18,689 nucleotides of DNA. It comes from Pseudomonadota bacterium. Lineage in GTDB: Bacteria > Pseudomonadota > Alphaproteobacteria > Caulobacterales > Caulobacteraceae. How positions within the stretch are numbered: position 1 is the first letter of the stretch; each line of letters begins with the position of its first letter. The translations under genes and the position numbers were made by a program. The notes below the pieces were generated by a model. That model was not told the DNA's origin. It searched no databases and saw only the letters and a list, made by a program, of their open reading frames with translations. Positions 9,619 to 16,050 of this stretch are shown here, in pieces. The DNA is taken from the NCBI GenBank assembly GCA_023432855.1, contig JAEZEZ010000122.1, positions 1 to 18,689 on the forward strand, given 5' to 3'.

Positions 9619-10932
9619 TCAGGCCGCCTGGCCGTAGACCTCGACTTCCGCGCCTTCCGGCTTGGCGTAGCCGCGCTCGGCTTCCAGCGCCTCGACCAGG
9701 GCCCCCTGGCCGTCGCGGCGGGCCGCCTCGATCAGGGTCAGGTCGAGCAGGTCGCGCTGGGCGTGGCTGCCGCCGAAGCGGCCCGCCCGGTTGCGCACCG
9801 TGCGCAGCAGGTCGACGCAGTCGCCGTAGCGGCCCTCGCCGAACGCGCGGATGGCCAGGGTGGCCGGGCCGCCCACGTCGCGGATCATCATCGGCCCGTC
9901 GCCGGGCCCCTGCAGGCCGCGCTGCTGGGCCGTCAGCACGTCGAGCGCCGCGCGGTCGCGGTCGGCGCCGACGAAAGCCATCATCGCGTGCAGGTCGCAG
10001 AACGGATAGACGCCCGACGCCTGGGCCATGTCCGCCTCCCAGCTGTCGGCGATGGCCTTCCAGCGGCCGCCCACGTCGACGCCGCGCAGGTGCAGCCGCC
10101 AGAGCATGGCGGAGGCGTCCACCATGTCGAACTGCATGGCGGAGGGTTCGCCGTAGATCGGGCCGTCGTAGAGCTTCAGCACCTCGTCGACCTCGCCCAG
10201 GCCCAGGTAGAACAGGCCCAGGTGCCACCAGTTGTGGACGGCGAAGAAACTGTCCGTCGACCAGTCGGCCTGCGTCCGGCGCATGAAGGCGACGCCGTCT
10301 CGGCGGCGGTTCTCCATCTCCATGACGTGGGCCACGGCGTGGGTCGCCCAGGTGTTGCGCGGCTCGAGCTCGAGGGCTTCCAGGCCGGCGGCCTCGGCGC
10401 GGCCGTACTGGCCGCTCTCCTCCAGCCCGAAGGCGGCGAGGCCCAGGATGGCGTGGTAGTCGGGCACGTCGCGCGACCAGGCCGGCATGGCCCGGCCGAT
10501 GCGGTCGCGCAGCATGCGGGCGTCGCCGATCAGGAAGTCGATGATCTGGCCGACCTGCAGCGCGAGCGCGTCGCGTGGAAAGGCGACCGACACGTCCTCC
10601 ATGACGCGGCCGGCGGCGTGGATCTCGTTATCCAGCATGTGCTCGATGGCGCGCAGGTGGCCGCGCTCCCGGTCGTTCATCGGCAGCAGGGTGGCCTGCT
10701 CCCAGGCCTGGCGGCCCGCCGCCATGGTCGGGGCGTTCGAGCCGATCAGGCACAGCCAGGCCTTCAGCGTATGCGCCATGGTGAACTGCGGGCTGTCGGC
10801 GATGGCCTCATCCAGCAGGGCGACCGGGTCGCCGATGTAGCAGTAGAAGCCGGCCAGCGCCTGCAGGTAGCTGTCCAGCGCGGCGGCGCTGGCGCCCGAG
10901 TAAGCCAGGCCGTGGTGATCCCTTCGTTCCAT
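9619..10932 (-). CDS. Tetratricopeptide-repeat protein, TTC38 family
   Basis: A 437-aa, mostly helical protein. It begins with the family-type opening YSGASAAALDSYLQAL (11-26) and continues with TPR-like helix pairs (for example FTMAHTLKAWLCLIGSN near 50-66 and GQYGRAEAAGLEALELEPRN near 180-200). Conserved His-rich stretches WATHAVAHVMEME and HNWWHLGLFYLGLGE follow. This pattern matches the TTC38 family, found from bacteria to humans (human protein about 469 aa), whose biochemical role is not established. No signal peptide or membrane segment is visible, so it should be cytoplasmic. The ATG at 10932 is preceded by CGGAGA 8 nt upstream. It is divergent from a TetR gene, and a GCTAGAAC -10-like element overlaps a short palindrome in the leader, so control by that regulator is plausible. 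Confidence 0.85.
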   Translation of the reverse strand: MERRDHHGLAYSGASAAALDSYLQALAGFYCYIGDPVALLDEAIADSPQFTMAHTLKAWLCLIGSNAPTMAAGRQAWEQATLLPMNDRERGHLRAIEHMLDNEIHAAGRVMEDVSVAFPRDALALQVGQIIDFLIGDARMLRDRIGRAMPAWSRDVPDYHAILGLAAFGLEESGQYGRAEAAGLEALELEPRNTWATHAVAHVMEMENRRRDGVAFMRRTQADWSTDSFFAVHNWWHLGLFYLGLGEVDEVLKLYDGPIYGEPSAMQFDMVDASAMLWRLHLRGVDVGGRWKAIADSWEADMAQASGVYPFCDLHAMMAFVGADRDRAALDVLTAQQRGLQGPGDGPMMIRDVGGPATLAIRAFGEGRYGDCVDLLRTVRNRAGRFGGSHAQRDLLDLTLIEAARRDGQGALVEALEAERGYAKPEGAEVEVYGQAA

Positions 10933-10982
10933 GATCTTTTTCTCCGTCGGGTTGCGAGGGCCGGGAGAAAAGCGGTATTTTC

Positions 10983-10997
10983 GAACACCGTTCTAGC
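10983..10997 (-). promoter_or_regulatory. Caulobacter-type -10 element overlapping a palindrome upstream of the TTC38-like gene
   Basis: On the minus strand GCTAGAAC (10990-10997) matches the Caulobacter housekeeping -10 consensus GCTANAWC at every position. It overlaps the palindrome GAAC-GGT-GTTC (10983-10993). The element lies about 50 bp from the ATG. No good TTGACG-like -35 was found. A repressor bound here would block the promoter. Confidence 0.45.
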
Positions 10998-11071
10998 AGT
11001 CGCGCGGTCGGTTCTGCGGCGACGGCGAAAATCCCAGGTCTGTCATAAGCTTGGCCTTGGGCGAACGGCCC

Positions 11072-11077
11072 AGGAGG
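11072..11077 (+). promoter_or_regulatory. Consensus ribosome binding site that sets a TTG start for the TetR gene
   Basis: AGGAGG, fully complementary to the anti-Shine-Dalgarno, ends 5 nt before TTG at 11083. No in-frame ATG or GTG occurs before the helix-turn-helix, so this site decides the start. Confidence 0.8.
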
Positions 11078-11082
11078 CTCCG

Positions 11083-11757
11083 TTGGACGTCCACAATCCC
11101 GCCACAACTGTACCGCCGGTACAGTCCGACAGCGGCTCCCGGGGCGAACGCACGCGCGAGCGGCTGCTCGACCTCGCCTACGAGTCGGTGATCCGGAAGG
11201 GTTTCGCGGCCACATCGGTGGAGGAACTGGTCGAGGCCGGGCGCATCACCAAGAGCGGCTTCTTCTACCACTTCCGCGACAAGAACGACCTCGCGCGCCA
11301 GATGCTGGAGCGCTACCTCAGCGACGACATCGAAGTGACGCGTTCGATGGCGCTGCGGGCGCGCGAGCTCAACGACGATCCCCTGCACGCCTACCTCGTG
11401 TTCCTGAAATTCTACGCCGAGATGATCGACGAGGTGGCGCGCACCAAGCCCGGCTGCCTCATAGCCACGGTCGCCTTCCAGAAGCAGGCCTTCGCGCCTG
11501 AGGTGGGGCGCATCAACGACCAGATCGTGCGGGCCTGGCGCCAGTCGACCGTGAGCTGGCTGGAGGAGATCGCCCGGGCGTATCCGCCGGAGGAAGAGGT
11601 GGACCTGCGCGAGCTGGCCGACGGCTTCATCGCCCTTGCGATCGGCGGTCTGGCCATCGCCAAGGCCATCGACGAACCGGGCGCTGCGGCGCGCCAGGTC
11701 CTGGTCTATCGAGATCTGGTGCGGCGGCTGTTCTCGCCCGCCAGGGCTCAGGGATAG
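11083..11757 (+). CDS. TetR/AcrR-family transcriptional regulator
   Basis: A 224-aa protein. The N-terminal helix-turn-helix spans about residues 22-70: RERLLDLAYESVIRKGF, then SVEELVEAGRITKSGFFYHF, the classic TetR recognition helix with a Tyr/His/Phe ending, then DKNDLARQMLERYL. The remainder is an all-helical ligand-binding and dimerisation domain with no clear ligand class. The start is TTG at 11083 because of the consensus AGGAGG 5 nt upstream. It is divergent from the TTC38-like gene across a 150-bp gap, the usual arrangement for local repression. A 19-bp palindrome lies at codons 9-15. The 3' end overlaps the convergent small gene by 10 bp. Confidence 0.93.
   Translation: MDVHNPATTVPPVQSDSGSRGERTRERLLDLAYESVIRKGFAATSVEELVEAGRITKSGFFYHFRDKNDLARQMLERYLSDDIEVTRSMALRARELNDDPLHAYLVFLKFYAEMIDEVARTKPGCLIATVAFQKQAFAPEVGRINDQIVRAWRQSTVSWLEEIARAYPPEEEVDLRELADGFIALAIGGLAIAKAIDEPGAAARQVLVYRDLVRRLFSPARAQG
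11107..11125. promoter_or_regulatory. 19-bp near-perfect palindrome at the 5' end of the TetR gene, operator candidate
   Basis: ACTGTACCG and CGGTACAGT flank a single central C. The size and symmetry fit a TetR-type operator. It starts 24 bp after the TTG start, inside the coding region, so binding would act as a roadblock or block initiation, giving autorepression. Confidence 0.5.
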
Positions 11758-11981
11758 CGGGGCGCGACCTGACCGAACACCCAGTCGGTGCGGTAGTTGC
11801 CGTCCGGCCGGCAGACGTGCACCTGGCTCGGCACCCGCACATTCCGCCATTCGCTGAAGGCCAGCCGGCGCGCCGTCTCGACCGCTTCGGGCTCGGCGTC
11901 AGCCTGGCTGATGATAAAACCGTTGTTGCGGACCACCCAGGCGCCCGGCCGCTCCGGTTCGACGTAATACTCGCGCGACAT
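11748..11981 (-). CDS. Small DUF2188-like protein
   Basis: A 77-aa protein with a two-part pattern. First comes a strand with an exposed Trp (ERPGAWVVRNNGF, 10-22), then a helix with regularly spaced Ala (AEPEAVETARRLAFSEW, 29-45), then a strand (SQVHVCRPDGNYR, 52-64). This recalls DUF2188 proteins, small domains of unknown function that pair a strand with an Ala-rich helix and end in an HxxDG-like motif. The likeness is by eye only. ATG at 11981 with a G-rich stretch (GGGGGG) about 9 nt upstream. Its last 10 bp overlap the end of the convergent TetR gene, so the two transcripts are antisense at their ends. Confidence 0.65.
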   Translation of the reverse strand: MSREYYVEPERPGAWVVRNNGFIISQADAEPEAVETARRLAFSEWRNVRVPSQVHVCRPDGNYRTDWVFGQVAPRYP

Positions 11982-12179
11982 TAACCATACCCCCCGGTAC
12001 TCACGCTCGCACTACACAGTGAAGCTTAGGAAAACGCGAGTCTTTTTTTATCGCTCCACAGGCGAGTCCACAGGCCGGAAGTTAACGCCGCAGGGGATTT
12101 CCCGGCGCCTCGCCCAGCCGCATGCAACCTCTGCGCGGCGAGGCGCAGCGGGGACGGCAGGCTGTCGCGCCGCGCGGGT
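11982..12179. other. Intergenic stretch with GANTC sites and a short direct repeat
   Basis: This gap separates two minus-strand genes. It holds two GAGTC sites (12038-12042, 12064-12068), a T7 run (12043-12049) and the octamer TCCACAGG twice at 12-bp spacing (12055-12062, 12067-12074). CACT-ACAC-AGTG (12010-12021) is a weak hairpin. It probably carries the promoter of the DUF2188-like gene; no clear -35/-10 pair was found. Confidence 0.35.
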
Positions 12180-12578
12180 TCAGACGAAGTAGTCGACGAT
12201 CGCCGTCTGCAGGGCGGTCACCAGCTCGCCCAGGGCCTTGGCCTGGTCCTGCCGGCGATTGACGCCGATGCTGGTGGAGATGTTCGAGGCCCGGATCTGG
12301 AAGGTCATGTTGAGGGCCGCCCTGCCCGGCCGGCTGGCCGATATGCGCCCCATCACCACGCCGTCACGGCTGACCTTCTCGAACAGGTAGCGGACCGACG
12401 CGCCCTCGATGCGCTCGCGGATGGCCTCGTCCCAGGCCTTCACCGCGGCCCACAGGGTCGAGAACCGGGTCCGCGCCTTGGCGTAGGCCTCGGCCTCCGA
12501 CTGGGCCGCGATGGTCTTCTGGGTCTTGCCCGTTTCCAGGGCGCTCAGGAAATCCTGCTTGATCGTCTCTTGATTCAT
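12180..12578 (-). CDS. Hypothetical protein, 132 aa
   Basis: I do not recognise this protein. The N-terminal half is charged and helical (EAYAKARTRF near 30-39, AVKAWDEAIRERIEG near 45-59). The middle and later part alternates short strands (GVVMGRISASR, AALNMTFQIRAS) and closes with a helix (GELVTALQTAIVDYFV). There is no signal peptide, membrane segment or Cys. The ATG at 12578 is chosen over a longer frame (to 12731) because the extra 51 residues are composition-biased and overlap promoter-like sequence, including TATACT at 12641-12646. The ribosome site is weak (GGCGGA). Codon use matches the neighbours. It is flanked by intergenic gaps on both sides, so it is probably monocistronic. Confidence 0.65.
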   Translation of the reverse strand: MNQETIKQDFLSALETGKTQKTIAAQSEAEAYAKARTRFSTLWAAVKAWDEAIRERIEGASVRYLFEKVSRDGVVMGRISASRPGRAALNMTFQIRASNISTSIGVNRRQDQAKALGELVTALQTAIVDYFV

Positions 12579-12640
12579 CCACTGTCCGCCGTCTGTGCGC
12601 CATGGGTAGCCCCCCAAGGTCCACGGTCGGCAATGGAGCG

Positions 12641-12646
12641 AGTATA
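12641..12646 (-). promoter_or_regulatory. -10-like element of the 132-aa gene
   Basis: TATACT on the minus strand (five of six consensus matches, in context GGCTATACTC) lies about 60 bp upstream of the ATG at 12578. No convincing -35 was found. Confidence 0.35.
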
Positions 12647-12732
12647 GCCGCCGACGCCCGTGGGAAAAGGGACAAGGCGTTAACGACGGCGAGTCGCCGC
12701 AGCCGGGACTGCTTCCCCGGACTACGGCCACG

Positions 12733-12762
12733 AAAAAGGGCGGGGACCATGGCCCCGCCCTT
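12733..12762 (-). terminator. Rho-independent terminator of the outer-membrane protein gene
   Basis: A perfect 10-bp stem, AAGGGCGGGG (12736-12745) with CCCCGCCCTT (12753-12762), has a 7-nt loop. On the minus strand TTTTT follows immediately. It begins 24 nt after the stop at 12786. Confidence 0.92.
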
Positions 12763-12785
12763 CTCGTGTCAGACCTGTCGGACGA

Positions 12786-13532
12786 TCAGAAGGCGATGCC
12801 CGAGAAGCCGCCCAGCGGACGGAAGGTCGCGCCGGAACGGTCGCGGTCCTTCAGGGTGCCGCCCCAGTTGTAGCGGACGCCCACGGTGAGGGTGTTCACG
12901 TCCACGTCGACGTCGTCGATCTCCTGACGGTCATAGCCGGCGAAGAAGCTGACCGGAGCCGCTTCCAGCTGGTACTCGGCGCCGATGCCGATGTTCCAGG
13001 TGTCGGCGTCGCCGAAGCCGGTGTCCACGTTGGCGTAGCCCAGGCGGCCGTCGATGCGGAAGTTGTCGGTGGCGAAGAAGCGCGCCTCGACGTTGCCGCC
13101 CCACAGGTCGGCGTCGAGGTCGTTCATGTCGCCGTAGCCGACCGAGGCGGCCAGGGTGACCTGCTCGAAGAACTTCGCGCCTTCGGCGCCGATGAACCAG
13201 GCGTCAGCGCCGTCGGTGTCGGTGTAGCCCACGAAGCCGCCCAGGGCGTAGCCTTCCTGGCGGGTGAACAGGTGGGCCGTGCCGCTGAAGGTGTCGGCGT
13301 CGAAATCGTCGGCGTTCATGTACGAGGCGTCGGCCTGGAAGTTGATGCCGCCCACTTCGCCGGCGGCCACGGCGCCTTGCAGGCCCCAGGCGTCAGCGTC
13401 GGCGTCGCCGATCGGGGTGTCGATCTCGGTATTGCCGTAGAAGGCGCCGACGTAGCCGGTGGTTTCGGCAAACACAGGAGTCGCCATCAGGGCGGCGGCG
13501 GCCGCGGCCGACAGCAGGATACGCGTTTTCAT
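12786..13532 (-). CDS. Small outer-membrane beta-barrel protein
   Basis: A 248-aa protein. Residues 1-22 are a signal peptide (MKTR, Ala-rich core, VFA-E cleavage). The mature part alternates short amphipathic strands ending in aromatics with Asp-rich turns (GDADADAW, DFDADTF, DDVDVDVN), and its last residue is Phe, the usual signal for outer-membrane assembly. The Asp-rich loops suggest cation binding at the surface, but this is a guess. Some strands (RIDGRLGYANVDTGFG, ASVGYGDMND) resemble OmpA/OmpW-type barrels or Caulobacterales porin-like proteins; no OmpA C-terminal domain is present. The ATG at 13532 is preferred over an upstream in-frame start at 13673 because of the signal peptide and a GGGAGAAAG ribosome site. 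That site lies in a short stem. It has its own strong terminator and a 201-bp leader gap after the chemotaxis operon. Confidence 0.85.
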   Translation of the reverse strand: MKTRILLSAAAAAALMATPVFAETTGYVGAFYGNTEIDTPIGDADADAWGLQGAVAAGEVGGINFQADASYMNADDFDADTFSGTAHLFTRQEGYALGGFVGYTDTDGADAWFIGAEGAKFFEQVTLAASVGYGDMNDLDADLWGGNVEARFFATDNFRIDGRLGYANVDTGFGDADTWNIGIGAEYQLEAAPVSFFAGYDRQEIDDVDVDVNTLTVGVRYNWGGTLKDRDRSGATFRPLGGFSGIAF

Positions 13533-13542
13533 TGTTTTCTTT

Positions 13543-13556
13543 CTCCCAAACGGGAG
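13543..13556 (-). promoter_or_regulatory. Stem-loop covering the Shine-Dalgarno of the outer-membrane protein gene
   Basis: On the mRNA, CUCCC and GGGAG flank a GUUU loop, and the GGGAG arm is part of the ribosome site. The ATG is 11 nt downstream of the stem. The stem is short (5 bp), so it might melt easily, as in a thermometer, or simply stabilise the 5' end. Confidence 0.4.
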
Positions 13557-13716
13557 CGAAACGTTCGCCCCCGAAGCGAGGAGACAGATAGCGACGTTCG
13601 CGGGCGCCGCATATTGCTCCGCTGCCACGGTAGCCCTTGAGGAAAAAGGCGTTTCGCGGCCAGCCTGGGGCAATATTAAGGCAAAGGTTACGGCGAATTT
13701 ATTGCAGCGCGAAACG
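13556..13716. repeat. Octamer GCGAAACG present three times upstream of the outer-membrane protein gene
   Basis: The copies are at 13556-13563 (plus), 13650-13657 (minus) and 13709-13716 (plus). The last two share the longer form CGCGAAACG. The first sits in the near-palindrome GCGAA-ACG-TTCGC. An AT-rich patch with TAATAT (13673-13678, minus) lies among them and could be the -10 element. They may be operator sites for one regulator. Confidence 0.4.
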
Positions 13717-13733
13717 TACCCGCCGACGGCCCG

Positions 13734-14084
13734 TCAGTCGAACAGCAGGAGGTCGCCGCTGTCGGCCTCCGGCAGGGCGGCGGGCTCGGCCGCGGCGCCG
13801 CAGGCCGGGGCCATCCGCCTGGCCAGATCGGAAAGAGAGATGGCGCGGAGCGCCTCCGCGGCCGGCTCGCCCCGGGCCAGGGCCGCGGCGAAGGCCGACA
13901 GGGCCGCCAGCTGCTGGGCGAGGGCGTCGATGACCTGGGCCTGCTCCATGGCCGCGGCCTGTTGCGCAGGCGGTTGGACCTCGACCCAGGCCTCGGCCAG
14001 CGGCGCCAGTTCATCGACGCCCGCGCGGGCGCGGGCCAGCTCCTCGGCCAGTACGCCGAAGATCGCGAGGTCACGGGAGGCCAT
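13734..14084 (-). CDS. Uncharacterised small protein, last gene of the chemotaxis operon
   Basis: A 116-aa, Ala/Leu/Glu-rich protein expected to be almost wholly helical to about residue 90. It has an Ala/Pro-rich linker and a short acidic end, DSGDLLLFD. One Cys is seen (C94), with no signal peptide or membrane span. Its ATG overlaps the cheD stop by one base (TGATG), so it is translationally coupled to cheD and part of the operon. It occupies the slot that cheU holds in the Caulobacter cluster, but I cannot confirm homology. Whether it acts like CheE, CheU or as a docking partner is unknown. A weak palindrome (GACGG-C-CCGTC, 13725-13735) overlaps the stop codon, and no U-tract follows, so read-through toward the outer-membrane gene is possible. 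Confidence 0.75.
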   Translation of the reverse strand: MASRDLAIFGVLAEELARARAGVDELAPLAEAWVEVQPPAQQAAAMEQAQVIDALAQQLAALSAFAAALARGEPAAEALRAISLSDLARRMAPACGAAAEPAALPEADSGDLLLFD

Positions 14085-14629
14085 CAGAAGAACTCCACAG
14101 CGCCGCCGGCCGGAGGCGCGGGAGGCGAAAGCGGCGGCGGCGGCGCCTGGTCTGCGACGGTGCGTTGCAGGGCGCGGCCGGTGGCGGGCCAGAATTTCAC
14201 CCGGCGCGCGCCGAAACCGCGCAGGCTGCCGCCCACGAGAGCGATGCCTTCGTCGCGCAGGAAGCGTTCGGCGAAGTCGGCGTTCATCCGGCCCACGTCC
14301 TGCAGCGAGTCGAACATGCGCCCGCCGCCGAACAGCTTGGCCTGCAGGCGCTCACGGCGGCCGCCGGCCTGGAGCACGCCGTTGATCAGCACCTCCATGG
14401 CGTAGGCGCCGTAGCGGCGGCAGTCCTCCTGGCCGCCGTCCTGGCCGAAGGGCAGCAGGAAGTGGTTCATCCCGCCAACTCCGGCCTGCGGGTCGCGCAC
14501 GCAGGCGGCGACGCAGCTCCCGAGGATGGTGGTCAGCACGACATCGGGATCCGCCGAGATGCGGTGTTCGCCCTGCCCGACGTGCAGGCGGACCGGCGCA
14601 GGCGCCTGGATGTCGGCGACATCCGTCAT
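14084..14629 (-). CDS. cheD: Chemoreceptor glutamine deamidase CheD
   Basis: Deamidates glutamines on chemoreceptor methylation helices and tunes adaptation. The 181-aa protein has the CheD core: TILGSC (34-39), then GGMNHFLLP (52-60). C39, T33 and H56 have exactly the spacing of the Thermotoga maritima catalytic triad (C27, T21, H44). The C-terminal tail is Pro-rich. The ATG at 14629 overlaps the cheY stop in ATGA. A longer same-frame reading up to 15049 crosses cheY and is not real. It is coupled to the last gene by TGATG. Confidence 0.96.
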   Translation of the reverse strand: MTDVADIQAPAPVRLHVGQGEHRISADPDVVLTTILGSCVAACVRDPQAGVGGMNHFLLPFGQDGGQEDCRRYGAYAMEVLINGVLQAGGRRERLQAKLFGGGRMFDSLQDVGRMNADFAERFLRDEGIALVGGSLRGFGARRVKFWPATGRALQRTVADQAPPPPLSPPAPPAGGAVEFF

Positions 14630-15015
14630 GTCAGCGGACCGAACACGCTTTCGATCTTCGACTTCAGCTGGCCGATGGTGAAGGGTTTCACCAGGTAGTT
14701 GTTGACCCCATGCTGGACCGCGCTGCGGACGAGGTCGGGATCGGCGCGGCCGGTCAGCATGATGAAGGCCGAGCCCTTGGTCGGCCCGTGCGCGCGCACG
14801 GCCCGCAGCAGCCCCAGACCGTCCAGCTTGGGCATGTTGTAGTCCGAGATGATCAGATGCGGCGGCTTGGCGACCATGGCTCGCAGCGCGGCCTCCCCGT
14901 CGGCCACCTCGCTGGTGTTGACGATGCCGATCTGGTTCAGCCCGGTGCGGATGAGGCTGCGCATCGTCTGCTGATCGTCGACGATCAGGGTCTGGATGGC
15001 GGAAGCGGCGGGCAT
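14626..15015 (-). CDS. cheY: CheY-type single-domain response regulator
   Basis: A 129-aa receiver domain with no output domain. The acidic pair is D13/D14, the phosphoacceptor D58 (in SDYNMP), the switch Thr T88 (in MLTGR) and the Lys K110 (in VKPF), all intact. It accepts phosphate from CheA and, in the family, binds the flagellar switch or acts as a phosphate sink. Position between cheB and cheD matches the second CheY (CheYII) of the Caulobacter major cluster. Its ATG follows the cheB TAG with no gap. Confidence 0.95.
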   Translation of the reverse strand: MPAASAIQTLIVDDQQTMRSLIRTGLNQIGIVNTSEVADGEAALRAMVAKPPHLIISDYNMPKLDGLGLLRAVRAHGPTKGSAFIMLTGRADPDLVRSAVQHGVNNYLVKPFTIGQLKSKIESVFGPLT

Positions 15016-16050
15016 CTAGGCGTCCTTTCGCGGCGCGGACGCCGCACACTCGTTGAGAACCGCAGTCCCCAGGCGGGACAGCGGCAACTGGGTTTCCACC
15101 GCGCCGATCTCGAAGGCGGCGCGCGGCATGCCGTAGACGACCGAGGTCGCCTCATCCTGGCCGAAGGTGGCGGCGCCGGCCTGGCGCATGGCGAGCAGCC
15201 CCTGGGCGCCGTCCCTGCCCATGCCGGTCAGGATCAGGCCGACGGAGGGGCGGCGGCAGGCGGCCACGGAATTGAACAGGACGTCCACGGACGGACGGTG
15301 GCCGTTCACCGGCTCGCCATGGACGAGGCGGCAGCGGGGCGTCGCCGAAGCCGTCACCTCCAGGTGGGCGACGCCGCCCGGCGCGAGATAGACGCGGCCG
15401 GGCTCAAGCGCCTCGCCGTCCTGCGCCTCGGCGACCGTCGCGCCGGACAGTTTGTCGAGCCGCTCGGCGAAGCTTCGCGTGAAGGTCCCGGGCATGTGCT
15501 GGGTGACCAGCGTCGGCGGGCAGGTGTCCGGAAAGCGGGACAGCACCGAGATCAGGGCCTCGACGCCGCCGGTCGAGGCGCCGATGGCCAGGATGACGTC
15601 GCGCGCGCGATAGCCCTGCGGCCGGGTCCCGGGCTCGGGCGCCGCCGTCGGCCGCACGCGCGAGGCGGCGGCGGCGCGCACCTTGTCCGGAAGGTCGGCG
15701 AAGGCCTGCACCGCGGTCATCCCTGTCCCGGGCTTGCCGATGCAGTCGACCGCGCCGAGCTCCAGCGCGGCGACCGTGGTCTCGGCGCCCTTCTGGGTCA
15801 GGGTGGAGATCATCACCACCGGCATCGGCCGCAGGCGCATGATCTTCTCGAGGAACTCCAGCCCGTTCATGTTGGGCATCTCGACGTCGAGGGTGACCAC
15901 GTCCGGGTTCAGGCGCTTGATCGCCTCGCGCGCCTCCAGCGGATCGTTGGCCGTGCCGACCACCTCGATGCCCTCGTCGCGGCGCAGGGCCGCGCTGATC
16001 AGGCCCCGCATGGTCGGGGAATCGTCCACCACGAGCACGCGCACGCCCAT
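15016..16050 (-). CDS. cheB: Chemotaxis protein-glutamate methylesterase CheB
   Basis: Removes methyl groups from receptor glutamates; activated by CheA phosphorylation. The 344-aa protein has a receiver domain (D9/D10, phosphoacceptor D55 in TLDVEMP) at 1-120. An Ala/Pro-rich linker (about 125-148) joins it to the methylesterase domain. Its triad is S159 (GASTGG), H185 (TQHMPG) and D280 (GMGRDGAQG), close to E. coli CheB S164/H190/D286. The ATG at 16050 overlaps the cheR stop in TGATG; a GTG one codon upstream is also possible. Confidence 0.97.
   Translation of the reverse strand: MGVRVLVVDDSPTMRGLISAALRRDEGIEVVGTANDPLEAREAIKRLNPDVVTLDVEMPNMNGLEFLEKIMRLRPMPVVMISTLTQKGAETTVAALELGAVDCIGKPGTGMTAVQAFADLPDKVRAAAASRVRPTAAPEPGTRPQGYRARDVILAIGASTGGVEALISVLSRFPDTCPPTLVTQHMPGTFTRSFAERLDKLSGATVAEAQDGEALEPGRVYLAPGGVAHLEVTASATPRCRLVHGEPVNGHRPSVDVLFNSVAACRRPSVGLILTGMGRDGAQGLLAMRQAGAATFGQDEATSVVYGMPRAAFEIGAVETQLPLSRLGTAVLNECAASAPRKDA

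Noticed and set aside
12042..12074. T-rich tract followed by TCCACA repeats considered as DnaA boxes or an origin
   Set aside because: The sequence reads TTATCGCTCCACA, not TTATCCACA. There is no box cluster or AT-rich unwinding region, and no dnaA or parA nearby.
13725..13735. Palindrome at the end of the chemotaxis operon considered as a terminator
   Set aside because: The stem is only 5 bp, overlaps the stop codon, and is not followed by a T-run.
14084..15049. 321-aa frame suggesting a longer CheD
   Set aside because: The upstream 140 codons lie in another frame of cheY. The ATGA overlap at 14629 gives the natural CheD start.
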